DNA from: Myxococcus xanthus
GTDB lineage: Bacteria > Myxococcota > Myxococcia > Myxococcales > Myxococcaceae
Direction: 5' to 3'
Length of the DNA stretch: 64,000 bases
NCBI RefSeq assembly: GCF_006402735.1
Contig: NZ_CP017174.1
Coordinates: 3,041,001-3,105,000, forward strand
Shown here piece after piece: positions 1-9,469 of the stretch (position 1 is the first letter of the stretch; the number at the start of each line of letters is the position of its first letter). A model generated the notes under the pieces. That model saw only the letters and a list, made by a program, of their open reading frames with translations, was not told the origin of the DNA and ran no database searches. Position numbers and translations under genes: made by a program.

Positions 1-42
1 ACATCCGGCCTTCCCACCCGCGCGGTGTTAAGTCTCGCGGGT

Positions 43-2157
43 ATGTCGGACTTTCAGCTCGTCAGCGAACACAAGCCCGAAGGCGACCAGCCAAGGGCCA
101 TTGGCGAACTCACGCAGGGCATCCTGCGGGGTGACCGCTACCAAACCCTGCTGGGCGTCACCGGGTCAGGCAAGACGTTCACGATGGCGAACGTCATCGC
201 CAACGTGCAGCGGCCCACGCTGGTGATGGCCCATAACAAGACGCTGGCCGCGCAGCTCTACGGCGAATTCAAGGCGCTCTTCCCGAACAACGCCGTCGAG
301 TACTTCGTCTCGTACTACGACTACTACCAGCCCGAGGCCTACGTTCCGTCGACGGACACCTTCATCGAGAAGGACTCGTCCATCAACGACAACATCGAAC
401 GGATGCGCCACTCGGCCACCCATTCGCTGCGCACGCGGGACGACGTCATCATCGTCGCCAGCGTGTCCTGCATCTACGGCCTGGGCGCGGCCCGCAGCTA
501 CGTGGACCTGGCGGTGCGCGCGGCGGTGGGCGAGGAGATGGGCCGCGACACCTTCATGCGCAAGCTGGTGGAGGCCCAGTACAAGCGCAACGACCTGGAC
601 TTCCATCGCGGCACCTTCCGCGCGCGCGGCGACACCGTCGAGGTGTTCCCCGCCTACGAGGAGGAGCGGGCCGTGCGCGTCAGCTTCTTCGGCGACGAGG
701 TGGAGCGCGTCACCGAGTTCGACCCGCTGCGCGGCGTGACGCTGGGCGCGCTGGAGAAGATCGTCATCTTCCCCGCCAGCCACTACGTGGCCGAGGAGGA
801 CGTGCGCCGGCGCGCGATTCAGACCATTCGCGACGAGCTGTCCGAACAACTGCAGACGTTCAAGCGCGAGGGCAAGCTGTTGGAGGCGCAGCGGCTGGAG
901 CAGCGCGCCATGTTCGACCTGGAGATGATTGAGCAGGTCGGCTACTGCAGCGGCATCGAGAACTACTCCCGGCACTTCTCCGGCCGCGCGGCGGGAGAGC
1001 CGCCTCCGTGCCTCATCGACTACTTCCCGCGCAACCTGCTGGTGATGCTCGATGAGAGCCACCAGACGGTGCCGCAGATTGGCGCCATGTATCGCGGCGA
1101 CCGGGCGCGGAAGGAGACGCTGGTGGGCTTCGGCTTCCGCCTGCCCAGCGCGCTGGACAACCGCCCGCTCAAGTTCGGTGAGTTCGAGGAGTTGGTGCCC
1201 CAGGCCATCTTCGTCTCCGCGACGCCGGCCGAGTACGAACTGCAGAAGTCGCAGGGCGTGGTGGTGGAGCAGATCATCCGCCCCACCGGCCTGACGGACC
1301 CGGAGGTGGAGATTCGCCCAGTGGGCAATCAGGTGGACGACCTGCTGGAGGAGGTGCGTCAGCGCGTATCCCGCAGCGAGCGCGTCCTGGTGACGACGCT
1401 CACCAAGCGCATGGCGGAAGACCTCACGGAGTACTTCTCCGACGTGGGTGTGCGCGTGCGCTACCTGCACTCGGACATCGACGCGATTGAGCGCATGGCC
1501 ATCATCCGTGACTTGCGCAAGGGCGAGTTCGACGTCCTGGTGGGCATCAACCTGCTGCGCGAGGGCCTGGACATCCCCGAGGTATCCCTGGTGGCCATCC
1601 TGGACGCGGACAAGGAAGGCTTCCTGCGCAGCCACGTCTCCCTCATCCAGACGATTGGCCGCGCGGCCCGTAACGTGAGTGGCCGCGTCATCATGTACGC
1701 GGACAACGTCACCGACTCCATGAAGAAGGCCCTGGAGGAGACGACGCGCCGCCGCGACATCCAGCGCGCGCACAACCAGGCGCACGGCATCACCCCGCGT
1801 TCGGTGAAGAGCAACATCACCGACCTGTCCGAGCACGCGGCCTACGAGGCGGGTGACGTGGGCGCCCTTCCGATGGCGGCCGAAGGCGAGGACGACGTCC
1901 TCCAGCCGAAGGAAATCAAGCGGCTCATCGAGGAATTCACCAAGGAGATGCTCGCCGCCGCGGACGAGATGCAGTTCGAGAAGGCGGCCGAGTATCGCGA
2001 CCGCGTGCAGCTCTTGAAGGACATGGACCTGGGGCTGAAGCCGGCGTCGCGCTCGCTGCTGCGGGCCCCGGCGAAGGCGGCGGAAGCGGAAGCCCCGAAG
2101 AAGGGCCGGGGGCGCGGGGGCGGCGGACGCTCCGCGCGGGCCCGGAGCCGCAAGTAG
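43..2157 (+). CDS. uvrB: UvrABC excinuclease subunit B
   Basis: This is the DNA-damage verification helicase of nucleotide excision repair; it is loaded by UvrA and recruits UvrC. The 704-residue product has the usual family length. The Walker A motif GVTGSGKT is at residues 38-45, followed by the aromatic beta-hairpin that inserts between the DNA strands ([16 protein letters not shown]). The helicase motif VI region reads [11 protein letters not shown]-terminal UVR motif ([17 protein letters not shown]) contacts UvrC, and a Lys/Arg/Gly-rich tail follows. A GTG at 25 is possible, but the ATG at 43 gives the typical N-terminus [20 protein letters not shown]. uvrC begins 12 bases after the stop, so the two are probably one operon. 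The identification is very secure. Confidence 0.97.
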   Translation: MSDFQLVSEHKPEGDQPRAIGELTQGILRGDRYQTLLGVTGSGKTFTMANVIANVQRPTLVMAHNKTLAAQLYGEFKALFPNNAVEYFVSYYDYYQPEAYVPSTDTFIEKDSSINDNIERMRHSATHSLRTRDDVIIVASVSCIYGLGAARSYVDLAVRAAVGEEMGRDTFMRKLVEAQYKRNDLDFHRGTFRARGDTVEVFPAYEEERAVRVSFFGDEVERVTEFDPLRGVTLGALEKIVIFPASHYVAEEDVRRRAIQTIRDELSEQLQTFKREGKLLEAQRLEQRAMFDLEMIEQVGYCSGIENYSRHFSGRAAGEPPPCLIDYFPRNLLVMLDESHQTVPQIGAMYRGDRARKETLVGFGFRLPSALDNRPLKFGEFEELVPQAIFVSATPAEYELQKSQGVVVEQIIRPTGLTDPEVEIRPVGNQVDDLLEEVRQRVSRSERVLVTTLTKRMAEDLTEYFSDVGVRVRYLHSDIDAIERMAIIRDLRKGEFDVLVGINLLREGLDIPEVSLVAILDADKEGFLRSHVSLIQTIGRAARNVSGRVIMYADNVTDSMKKALEETTRRRDIQRAHNQAHGITPRSVKSNITDLSEHAAYEAGDVGALPMAAEGEDDVLQPKEIKRLIEEFTKEMLAAADEMQFEKAAEYRDRVQLLKDMDLGLKPASRSLLRAPAKAAEAEAPKKGRGRGGGGRSARARSRK

Positions 2158-2169
2158 GCGGGGGCTGGC

Positions 2170-4110
2170 ATGGACGCGAAGCTCCTGGAGAAGCTGGACG
2201 CACTGCCCACCGAGCCCGGCGTGTACCTGATGAAGGACCGCCGGGGTCAGGTCATCTACGTCGGCAAGGCCATCAACCTGCGCAGCCGGGTGCGCTCGTA
2301 CTTCAACCGCACCGGCGACACGCGCGTCTTCGTGTCCTTGTTGGACCAGTTGCTGGGTGACCTGGAGACGGTGCTCGTCAGCAACGAGAAGGAAGCGCTG
2401 CTTCTCGAAAACGAGCTCATCAAGAAGCACCGGCCGCGCTTCAACGTCCTGCTCAAGGACGACAAGCAATTCATCTCCCTGCGCCTGGACCGCACCCAGC
2501 CCTATCCGCGCCTGGAAGTGGTGCGCAAATACGAGCGCGACGGCGCGCGCTACTTCGGGCCCTATTCCAGCGCGGGAGCCATTCGCGAGACACTGCGGGT
2601 GGTCAACCGCTTCTTCCGCCTGCGTACGTGCACCGACCATGTGCTGGCCAACCGCAAGCGGCCCTGTCTGCTGCACCAGATTGGCCGCTGTCCCGCCCCG
2701 TGCGTGTACCCGGTTCCCCAGGAGGACTACCACCGCAGTGTGGACGAGGTGGTGATGTTCCTGGAGGGCAAGGCCGGGGAGCTGGTGGAGGGCCTGCGCC
2801 TGCGCATGAAGCGCGCCGCGCAGGAGCTGAAGTTCGAGGAGGCCGCGCGGATACGGGACCAGCTCAGCGCCATCGAGCGGAGCCTGGAGCGCCAGAAGGT
2901 CGCCACCACCGACTTCAAGGACCAGGACGTCTTCGCCTTCCACCGGGAAGGGGACCGCATCCTGTTCTACGTCCTGTGGGTCCGGCAGGGCCGGCTCAAC
3001 GGCGGGCAGGCCTTCCCTTTCGGCAGCCAGGAGTTCCCCGACGAGGAGCTGATCGCCTCGTTCGTCAACCTCTACTACGACCAGGGCAGCTTCGTGCCGG
3101 AGGAGGTGCTGCTGCCGCTGGAGCTGGAGGACGGCACCGGAGGGCTCGAGGCACTCCTCACGGAGCGCAAGGGCGAGCGCGTGCGCGTCCTGGTGCCCAA
3201 GCGCGGGGAGAAGCTGGACCTGGTGAAGATGGCCGCGAAGAACGCCGAACAGGCCTTCGTGGAGCGCCGCCGCACGAAGGACGAAACGGACAACGTGCTG
3301 TCCCGGCTCCAGCAGCGGCTGGGGCTGCGCAACTTCCCGCGCCGCATGGAGTGCTTCGACATCTCGCACTTCCAGGGTTCAGCCATCGTCGCGTCGCAGG
3401 TGGCGGTGACGGACGGGGACGCGGACAAGTCGCGCTACCGGAAGTACAAGATCAAGACGCTGGAGAAGCAGGACGACTTCGCCAGCATGTACGAGGTCAT
3501 CTCCCGCCGGCTGAAGCGGGGCCTGGAGGATAACGACCTGCCGGACCTGCTCGTCATCGACGGTGGCAAGGGGCAGTTGGCCAGCGCGCACGCGGCGATG
3601 AAGGACGTGGGCGTGGATTCGGTGGACGTGGTGGGTCTGGCCAAGAGCCGCGACCTGGAGGTGTTCGACCGCGACGCGGAGAGCGCCCGGAGCCCCGAGC
3701 GCGTCTTCGTGGTGGGGCGCAAGGACCCCATCGTCCTGTCCCAGAACTCGGCGGAGATGTTCATGCTCACGCGAATGCGGGATGAAGCCCACCGCTTCGC
3801 CATCACCTTCCAGAAGCAGGTGCTGCGCAAAAGCCGGGTGCGTTCGGCGCTGGAGGACATCCCCGGCGTGGGCGAGACGCGGCGCAAGCAACTGCTGCGG
3901 CACTTCGGTTCGCTCAAGCGGGTGGGGGACGCCTCCATCGAGGAGCTCGCGGAAGTCGTCGGACCGGCCATGGCGGAACGCGTCCATGCGGGCCTCCACG
4001 GGCATCCAGAAGAGGATGCGGAAGATCCCGTACGGGAGGCTTCCCTTGACGACGCGCACGAACCCGTCGACGAAAAAACGCAGGGAGGGTCGCCACCCGG
4101 GGCAGCGTGA
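2170..4110 (+). CDS. uvrC: UvrABC excinuclease subunit C
   Basis: This nuclease makes both the 3' and 5' incisions around a lesion in nucleotide excision repair. In order, the 646-residue protein shows an N-terminal GIY-YIG nuclease ([18 protein letters not shown]) for the 3' cut. A cysteine cluster around residues 155-180 ([17 protein letters not shown]) is followed by a UVR motif ([13 protein letters not shown]) that pairs with UvrB. The RNase H-like domain for the 5' cut has the acidic stretches [10 protein letters not shown] and [12 protein letters not shown] helix-hairpin-helix pair ([19 protein letters not shown]) ends the conserved part. The last 40 or so residues are acidic and not conserved in the family. 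It lies directly downstream of uvrB. Confidence 0.97.
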   Translation: MDAKLLEKLDALPTEPGVYLMKDRRGQVIYVGKAINLRSRVRSYFNRTGDTRVFVSLLDQLLGDLETVLVSNEKEALLLENELIKKHRPRFNVLLKDDKQFISLRLDRTQPYPRLEVVRKYERDGARYFGPYSSAGAIRETLRVVNRFFRLRTCTDHVLANRKRPCLLHQIGRCPAPCVYPVPQEDYHRSVDEVVMFLEGKAGELVEGLRLRMKRAAQELKFEEAARIRDQLSAIERSLERQKVATTDFKDQDVFAFHREGDRILFYVLWVRQGRLNGGQAFPFGSQEFPDEELIASFVNLYYDQGSFVPEEVLLPLELEDGTGGLEALLTERKGERVRVLVPKRGEKLDLVKMAAKNAEQAFVERRRTKDETDNVLSRLQQRLGLRNFPRRMECFDISHFQGSAIVASQVAVTDGDADKSRYRKYKIKTLEKQDDFASMYEVISRRLKRGLEDNDLPDLLVIDGGKGQLASAHAAMKDVGVDSVDVVGLAKSRDLEVFDRDAESARSPERVFVVGRKDPIVLSQNSAEMFMLTRMRDEAHRFAITFQKQVLRKSRVRSALEDIPGVGETRRKQLLRHFGSLKRVGDASIEELAEVVGPAMAERVHAGLHGHPEEDAEDPVREASLDDAHEPVDEKTQGGSPPGAA

Positions 4111-4173
4111 TTAATTTCCGCTGCAGACCTGATGGGAAGTGCGCTGGAAGCGCGACGTTCCTGGGGTTTTTCA

Positions 4174-4203
4174 TTGCGACTGGGCTCGGCGCTGAACTAT
4201 AGC
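4174..4203 (+). promoter_or_regulatory. Candidate sigma-70-type promoter for the DUF507 gene
   Basis: TTGCGA at 4174-4179 and TATAGC at 4198-4203 are separated by 18 bases and lie about 45 bases before the ATG at 4248. The call rests only on hexamer similarity and position. Confidence 0.35.
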
Positions 4204-4247
4204 GGTTGACGATTCCGAGCACGTTTCACAGAGGGCGAGGGACCGAC

Positions 4248-4766
4248 ATGAGGCTGTATCCGAAGGTGATCCCGATCATCTCGCGCGAGGCCATTCAGCA
4301 GCTCATGCAGGACGCGGACATCGAGGTGGAGCCGATGCGCGTGGCCGACGCCGAGATGGACCTGTCAGCCATCATGCGTGAGTACCTTGCGAACGAGGAG
4401 CGTGTGAACCAGGCGACGCGTGAAGCGCTGGAGCGTCGCGGCTACGACTATTCCAAGTTCAACCAGGTGAAGCGCGAGATGGCGGACGTCCGCGGCTTCA
4501 AGATGGGCGACGAGGGCATCGAGTACGTCATCAACCAGATGATTGAATTCCTGCTCATCAGCCGGAACGTCGAAGAGGTGTTCTCGGCGGATAACGGGCT
4601 GCGTCAGAAGATCTTCGCCGTCATGAAGCGTCACCTCGACGTGGACGACGAAATCGACAAGGAAGCCCGCTCCCGCCTGAAGCACCTGCAGGAGGGCACC
4701 AGCGCCTTCGACATCGAGTACAACAAGACGGTCGAGCAGATCCGCAGGGCGCGCGGCCTCATCTAG
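4248..4766 (+). CDS. DUF507 family protein
   Basis: The 172-residue soluble protein begins MRLYPKVIPIISREAIQQL and is rich in charged helices. The overall pattern matches the DUF507 family found in deltaproteobacteria and Aquificae, whose biochemical function is not known to me. There is no signal peptide or membrane segment. The reading frame is open from 4206, but the ATG at 4248 follows a GAGGGA ribosome-binding sequence and gives the family-like N-terminus. It has its own upstream region after uvrC and may be a single-gene unit. The family assignment is by recognition of the sequence pattern only. Confidence 0.8.
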   Translation: MRLYPKVIPIISREAIQQLMQDADIEVEPMRVADAEMDLSAIMREYLANEERVNQATREALERRGYDYSKFNQVKREMADVRGFKMGDEGIEYVINQMIEFLLISRNVEEVFSADNGLRQKIFAVMKRHLDVDDEIDKEARSRLKHLQEGTSAFDIEYNKTVEQIRRARGLI

Positions 4767-4804
4767 TTCGCAGGAGTGGGGCATGCCGTTCCCCGCTCCG
4801 CTGC

Positions 4805-4828
4805 CTACCTTGTAAACCAAGGAGGTAG
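4805..4828 (+). promoter_or_regulatory. Shine-Dalgarno sequence inside a small inverted repeat
   Basis: The strong ribosome-binding sequence AAGGAGGT before the ATG at 4834 overlaps the right arm of a small inverted repeat: CTACCT at 4805-4810 can pair with AGGTAG at 4823-4828. An alternative pairing is CCTTG with CAAGG. In RNA this could partly mask the ribosome-binding site. The stem is short, so a regulatory role is a guess. Confidence 0.25.
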
Positions 4829-4833
4829 CGTCG

Positions 4834-6258
4834 ATGGCGGGACCCTTCACCACGTTCGTTCTGTCCGGTTTGCTGGCCACGGCGCCAGGCGGGTTCACGT
4901 TCGAGGGCCGCGAGGCCAGCGCGAGGACCGAGCAGCCAGACGGCTTCTTCATCCAGGGCTCACTTCCCTTCACGGACCTTGCTGAAAGCGGCACGGGGAG
5001 CGCGTCGCTGACGGTGGAGGACCGCGTGTCCCTTCCGGGCGCCACCTTTGGGGATAAAGGGACGCTGGAAGCGTCCTTTCGCCTGGGGGCCACGGAGTAC
5101 CGGGTAGAGCTGACGCGGCCCGGTTTCCCGCCGGAGCAGGGGCACGGGGGCTCGGGCCCGCTTCCTCGCCCGCCTCGACATGCCATTGGCGGCGGCGTGT
5201 TGCTGGACGTCCCGCTCTATGGGGACAGTGGCCTGGGCTGGACGGCGATGACGCGCACCCACGCCGCGGTGGCGGTCTGGGGTGTGGGCAGCGTCTGGCG
5301 CAACGGGCAGCTTCTGACGGACACAGCCTTCGTGCACGCGGCGGCGCTGGCCGCTGGCGCGTACGCGGATGACGACACCCACCGGCTGCTGCGGCAGGCT
5401 CGCTACGACGACACGGAGCTCGTGGTGCTGGTGTGGAACCTCCCGCCGCAGCTCGAGCCGCGCGGCTTCATCCAGTTCGTGTTCGAGGACGTGGCCATCG
5501 ACGTGGGCGGCACCGCGGTGAGTTCGCGGCCCTTCGTGGAGAACACGGGCAATCCGCCGCTGAGCTGGCACTCGCTGACGCCAGTACCGCTCTCCGCCAC
5601 GGTAGGGGCGCCTGTCACCGCGTCGCCTCCGCCCGCGCCGTCGGCCATCGGGGGCGGTGGGACGGCCGGGTTGGCCGGCACGGCGACGCTTCAGGGGACG
5701 GGGCCCGTCACGCGGGTGGCGGTGCCGGCGACGGCTCCAGGGCGCCTGGCGACTACGCCCGTGCCGACCACGACGGTGCCAGGGGCGCCGGTGACGCCTG
5801 AGGTCATCAGTGGGGGCCTGCCCGTACCGACGGTGACGAACACGCCCGCGACTTACTCGGGACAGCTTCCGGTGACGCCGTTGGAGGGGACCACCGTGGT
5901 GGTGGGGACGCCTGGGAGTGGCACGACGACGGGGGCGTTCGCGACGCCGCCCACCACGTCCACCTTTGGTTCGTTCACGGTGCAGCCGCTGGCGCCGGGC
6001 TCGTTCGATGCGTTTGTCGGTACGGGGCAGTCCAGCGCGGGAATCATCGCCACCGAGCCTCCGCTCAACTCGAATCCGGCCGTGCCGCCGCCGGGGCTGC
6101 TGAGCACGCCGGCGCCGCTGAATGCCGGGACTCCGGCGCCGTTGCTGGGGACGCCCGCGCCGCTCAACGCCGCGCCAGCGCTCCCGCTGCCCGCTACGCC
6201 TTCTCCCGTGCTGGGGCCCGCGACGACCGCTCCCGCGCCTGCTGCGGCGGGTCCTTGA
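4834..6258 (+). CDS. Hypothetical protein with Pro/Thr/Gly-rich C-terminal half
   Basis: I do not recognise a family. The 474-residue protein has a mildly hydrophobic N-terminus (MAGPFTTFVLSGLLATAPGG) and a mixed-composition domain to about residue 250. The rest is a long low-complexity region rich in Pro, Thr, Ala, Gly and Val, with repeats of TPAPLN and TPAPLL near the end. Such tails are common in exported or surface-associated myxobacterial proteins, but no classical signal peptidase or lipobox motif is visible. The start is supported by AAGGAGGT seven bases upstream of the ATG. The DUF507 gene ends 67 bases upstream on the same strand. A secreted or scaffold role is possible but unproven. 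Confidence 0.75.
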   Translation: MAGPFTTFVLSGLLATAPGGFTFEGREASARTEQPDGFFIQGSLPFTDLAESGTGSASLTVEDRVSLPGATFGDKGTLEASFRLGATEYRVELTRPGFPPEQGHGGSGPLPRPPRHAIGGGVLLDVPLYGDSGLGWTAMTRTHAAVAVWGVGSVWRNGQLLTDTAFVHAAALAAGAYADDDTHRLLRQARYDDTELVVLVWNLPPQLEPRGFIQFVFEDVAIDVGGTAVSSRPFVENTGNPPLSWHSLTPVPLSATVGAPVTASPPPAPSAIGGGGTAGLAGTATLQGTGPVTRVAVPATAPGRLATTPVPTTTVPGAPVTPEVISGGLPVPTVTNTPATYSGQLPVTPLEGTTVVVGTPGSGTTTGAFATPPTTSTFGSFTVQPLAPGSFDAFVGTGQSSAGIIATEPPLNSNPAVPPPGLLSTPAPLNAGTPAPLLGTPAPLNAAPALPLPATPSPVLGPATTAPAPAAAGP

Positions 6259-6301
6259 GTGGATGTTCCTAACGACAAGGCTGCCTGGGCGATTGGCAGA
6301 G

Positions 6302-6348
6302 GTCGCGTACTGGCGCTTGTGTGAGTCGGCTCATGCTCGCGACGTGGA
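6302..6348. repeat. Degenerate direct repeat, copy A
   Basis: This 47-base segment aligns without gaps to 6521-6567 with roughly ten mismatches. The shared core GGCTCATGCTCGCG is identical. Copy B is the 3' end of the minus-strand gene at 6515-6886; copy A has no intact gene around it and looks like a decayed duplicate of that gene end. Confidence 0.6.
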
Positions 6349-6514
6349 GCCGGTCCTACGACGAGGCTTCGCTAGTGGGCATGAGCGACGACGCGCTGGC
6401 GCGGGCCGTATCCTGCTCTCGGCCTGTAGCGGGCACTGCATCGACGTTCGCGGCCGTGCGCTGGCACTGCCTGCGGCTGGGACAGGCGAAACAACGTGGC
6501 TTCTCAGCTGAGTG
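6349..6514. other. Non-coding stretch with gene-end remnants
   Basis: No convincing gene is visible between the end of the Pro/Thr-rich protein (6258) and the stop of the small helical gene (6515). Besides repeat copy A, CTGGGACAGGCG near 6477-6488 recurs near 6562-6573 inside the downstream gene. The stretch therefore seems to hold shuffled fragments of that gene's 3' end. Confidence 0.4.
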
Positions 6515-6886
6515 TCAGCGGCTGCGCACCGGCGCATGTGCCAGCCGGCTCATGCTCGCGGCCTGGGACAGGCGCTTGCGCAGCCGCACGACGGCGTCAT
6601 GGAGTGAATCCAGTTGCTGAAGGACGCGCAGGTCATCACCCGAGTCCACCAGCGCGGCCGGTGTCACCGCTTCCGTGCGAAGCGTGTCGAGCAGGTCCGT
6701 GAAATGGGCCTCCACCTCGCCAAGTGCGTCCAGTCCCTCACGGAGGTCATCCTCCAGCAGGTCCACGAGCACAGCCGCGTCAGTGCGCGCGGGCAGTGAG
6801 CGGGCGAGCTGTTCCACCGCCACCCGGACCGGGTCTGCACGGCGCGACGGCGTAGGGGCGACGAGGGTCAGGGCCGGAGGGGGCAT
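6515..6886 (-). CDS. Small helical hypothetical protein
   Basis: The 123-residue product is strongly acidic to neutral in its middle and looks all-helical (EQLARSLPAR, DLLEDDLREGLDALGEVEAHF, LDSLHDAVVRLRKRL). It has no signal peptide and no family I recognise. An upstream ATG at 6961 would add 25 residues, but they look non-coding, so the ATG at 6886 is preferred. It lies 81 bases downstream of the di-heme oxidoreductase gene on the same strand and may be the last gene of the imelysin operon, or an independent gene. Its 3' end is partly duplicated at 6302-6348. Confidence 0.5.
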   Translation of the reverse strand: MPPPALTLVAPTPSRRADPVRVAVEQLARSLPARTDAAVLVDLLEDDLREGLDALGEVEAHFTDLLDTLRTEAVTPAALVDSGDDLRVLQQLDSLHDAVVRLRKRLSQAASMSRLAHAPVRSR

Positions 6887-6967
6887 GGCCTCGACGCTAC
6901 AGGCAGGTAGCACTCCGTCAATTTTCCAGTCAGGGCCGAAGCCCGGCGCGCCGACGCGCACCGGCCC

Positions 6968-8320
6968 TCAGAGCGAACCCAGGAACTTCACCAGCGCGGC
7001 ACGGTCCGAGGCCCCCAGCCCGCGGAAGCCCTCGCGCGCGGGCTCGGCTTCGCCGCCGTGCCAGAGGATGGCTTCCTCCAATGTCCGGGCGCGCCCGTCA
7101 TGCAGATAGCTCGCATACGGCAACACCGTCTGCGTCAGCCCCAGGCCCCACAGCGGTGGGGTGCGCCACTCGGTGCCCGTCGCTGCTCCGTCCGGACGCC
7201 CATCCGCCAGCCCCACGCCCATGTCGTGCAGCAGCAGGTCCGAATACGGATGGATGCGCTGATGCGCCACCTCGGCCACCGGGTGCGCGCCCGTCTCCAG
7301 CGTCTCGCGGTGGCACCGCTCACAGCCGAGCGAACGGAACCGCGCCTCGCCTCGCAGGACCTCCGTGTCCTCCAGCGACGCCCGCGCCGGCACGCCCAGC
7401 GACTGTGAATAGAAGATGGCCGCGTCGAGCTCGTCCCGGGGCAGCTCGTACGAGCCATCCGGCTCCGGGAAGAGGTGCGTCGTAATCCCCATGTCGTTGA
7501 AGTACGCCTCGGCGGACTGCTGGAAGAGGTCCGGACTGTTCGCCTTCCATCCGAAGCGACCCGGCACCAGCGCACGGCTCGCCACGTCCCAGACCTCGTT
7601 CACCCGTCCGGAGACGCCATCCCCGTCACGGTCATCAGGGTCCGCCAGTGCGCGCAGCGTGGCCAGCGGCACGGCTTCCAGCAATCCCAGCCCGAACACG
7701 GGAGGCGGCAGCCTCAGGGACACCTGCATGTCCGGTGGAAGCGCGGAGCCATCCGTCGGCTGGATGTCCACGCGCGGCGCGCGCAGCGAGTACGGCGTGC
7801 CATCCGCGTACTGCCCTGGCGTCTCCACCCACGACAGCGTGACGGACGCGGCCGGACGGACGCCGTAGTTCGACTGGTCCCGAATCTGGAGGCCCAGGCC
7901 CGGAACGGGCACCGCGCCGTGCGGATGCGCTGGTGTGCCCTCGGGGAGGCTGACGCGCACGAGCAACTGCGTGCGCTGCGGCCCAGGCCCCATGACGGGC
8001 ATGCCTCGCCCGTTGCGCATGTGGCACCCGTTGCACGAGGTGTTGTTGAACACCGGCCCCAGCCCCGGGTTGACGCGCGCGGGGGCGGGGATGAACACGG
8101 CCGCGAAGGCCGCGTCACCCGCCCGGTGCAAGGCGTCGTTCTCCGAGGACAGGTTCGGCGCGGGTTGGGCGAAGGCGAGCGACGTCCGGTTGTCGATGGT
8201 CGTCTCACCCCCGGCCCTCGGCGGGGCCGGGGGCCGTCCGGGTGCGTTCTCGCCACAGCCAGTGGCCAGCAGCGCCAGCCCGGCCATCATCCACCTTCGT
8301 CTCATCGCGCTTCGCCTCAC
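6968..8320 (-). CDS. Di-heme c-type cytochrome lipoprotein (DUF1111 / thiol oxidoreductase-like)
   Basis: The 450-residue protein starts with a lipoprotein signal (WMMAGLALLATGC; lipobox LATGC), so it should be anchored in the envelope. Two CxxCH heme-binding motifs are visible: CNGCH in the N-terminal half, near residue 95, and CERCH about two thirds along. This arrangement and length match the DUF1111 family (called di-haem oxidoreductase or putative thiol oxidoreductase), distantly related to di-heme peroxidases. In other proteobacteria members sit next to imelysin genes in iron-regulated loci, as here, with the imelysin gene 23 bases upstream. The electron partner and substrate are unknown. 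A second ATG at 8305 is an alternative start. Confidence 0.88.
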   Translation of the reverse strand: MRRSAMRRRWMMAGLALLATGCGENAPGRPPAPPRAGGETTIDNRTSLAFAQPAPNLSSENDALHRAGDAAFAAVFIPAPARVNPGLGPVFNNTSCNGCHMRNGRGMPVMGPGPQRTQLLVRVSLPEGTPAHPHGAVPVPGLGLQIRDQSNYGVRPAASVTLSWVETPGQYADGTPYSLRAPRVDIQPTDGSALPPDMQVSLRLPPPVFGLGLLEAVPLATLRALADPDDRDGDGVSGRVNEVWDVASRALVPGRFGWKANSPDLFQQSAEAYFNDMGITTHLFPEPDGSYELPRDELDAAIFYSQSLGVPARASLEDTEVLRGEARFRSLGCERCHRETLETGAHPVAEVAHQRIHPYSDLLLHDMGVGLADGRPDGAATGTEWRTPPLWGLGLTQTVLPYASYLHDGRARTLEEAILWHGGEAEPAREGFRGLGASDRAALVKFLGSL

Positions 8321-8343
8321 TCGCGCTTGTCGCCGTGCCCGTG

Positions 8344-9441
8344 TCAGCGGTTGACCAGGGGCAGCACCTGCGACTCGAACGTGCGCTTGAGCGTGTTGAT
8401 GGCAGCCTGGGCCGCCTCGATGCGCTGGGCGGCGGCCGGGGCGCGGATGGACTCACGGAAGGGCTCCGGAATCGCCGCGAGCGCCTGGATGGAGGCGGCC
8501 AGCTCGGCGCGAACCTTCACGTCGAGCTCCGAGTCCACGCCCACCACGTCCCGCAACGTCTGCCCCTGGGCCTGCGTGTCGGACAGGTGGCCCAGGTAGA
8601 CGTTCTCCACGCTGCGCATGTTGTTGGTGAAGTCGCTCAGCGAGTTGTAGGCGAACTGGCTCTCCACCAGGTCCGGGTCCTTCGCGTCGTACGGGGCGGC
8701 AATCTTCCCGTTCGCCACCTCGTCGAGGATGTTGATGATGCCGCCCACCATCTCCTGCGCCGCCGACTGCAGCGACGGATAGGCGGCGTTGCCGGCCTGG
8801 CCCGCGGTAGTCAGCGTCTCGCGGTACGGAGGCTTGCCGTCCTTGGTCTGCGTCCAGGCGCCGGCGAGTGCGTCACCCACCGCCTTCAGCTCGGCGGTGA
8901 TGGCGGTGAGGTACTCGAACTGCCGCGGCGCGAAGTCCGCGGGCACCTTCGTGCCGCCGTCGCCGAACAGCAGGTACTCCGCCGTGTGGAATCCCTTCTG
9001 CGTCTCCTGGAGGTTTCGCACGTACGAGGGCGTGAGGACATCGCCGCTGGCGAGCACGGCGTCCAGGTCGGTGCGGTTCACCGGCCAGCTGTCCAGCGCC
9101 GGGTCATACCTTTCGCTGTCCACGGGACCGAAGAGGAAGCCTTCGCTCTGCTCCCACGGAACGCGCGCGGCGAACCACGCGGCGCGCGCCGCGTCCAGCT
9201 TCGCCTGGGTGGGCTCGTTGCGCAGCGCCTGGACCGACGCGTCCAACTCCGTCAGCCGCGTGGCGAGCCGCTGATAGGTGGGCAGCACCACGGTGTCCGT
9301 GAAGTTGGTGACCAGGGACTGCTCGAGCCGCGAGTCGGGGCCCAGGTCGCCATCGGAGCTGCCACAGGCGCTGCCCAGCAGGGCGCCAGCCAGGACGACG
9401 GGCGTGAGGAGACGGCGGAAGGGGACGGGGATGCGGGACAT
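8344..9441 (-). CDS. Imelysin-family (M75) lipoprotein
   Basis: The 365-residue product has a lipoprotein signal (LLTPVVLAGALLGSAC; lipobox GSAC). It carries the imelysin GxHxxE signature in KGFHTAEYLLFGDGG. Imelysin proteins (IrpA, ICMP, EfeO relatives) are envelope proteins linked to iron uptake; protease activity has been claimed for some members but their role is thought to be metal binding. The reading frame is open further upstream, but the ATG at 9441 gives the signal peptide directly. It lies between the barrel gene (28 bases upstream) and the di-heme gene (23 bases downstream), consistent with one operon. The family call is secure; the iron role is from family knowledge. Confidence 0.9.
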   Translation of the reverse strand: MSRIPVPFRRLLTPVVLAGALLGSACGSSDGDLGPDSRLEQSLVTNFTDTVVLPTYQRLATRLTELDASVQALRNEPTQAKLDAARAAWFAARVPWEQSEGFLFGPVDSERYDPALDSWPVNRTDLDAVLASGDVLTPSYVRNLQETQKGFHTAEYLLFGDGGTKVPADFAPRQFEYLTAITAELKAVGDALAGAWTQTKDGKPPYRETLTTAGQAGNAAYPSLQSAAQEMVGGIINILDEVANGKIAAPYDAKDPDLVESQFAYNSLSDFTNNMRSVENVYLGHLSDTQAQGQTLRDVVGVDSELDVKVRAELAASIQALAAIPEPFRESIRAPAAAQRIEAAQAAINTLKRTFESQVLPLVNR

Positions 9442-9469
9442 GATGAAACAGCCTTTCTGGCAGGGGACG

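Noticed and set aside
166..3369. A 1067-codon open frame antisense to uvrB and uvrC
   Set aside because: Long antisense open frames are expected in very GC-rich coding DNA. The translation is His/Leu/Arg/Val-rich with no motif, and both sense genes are certain.
4834..6258. The Pro/Thr-rich gene as foreign or phage tail-fibre-like DNA
   Set aside because: Codon use matches the neighbours, and there are no phage genes, tRNA junction or repeats at its edges.
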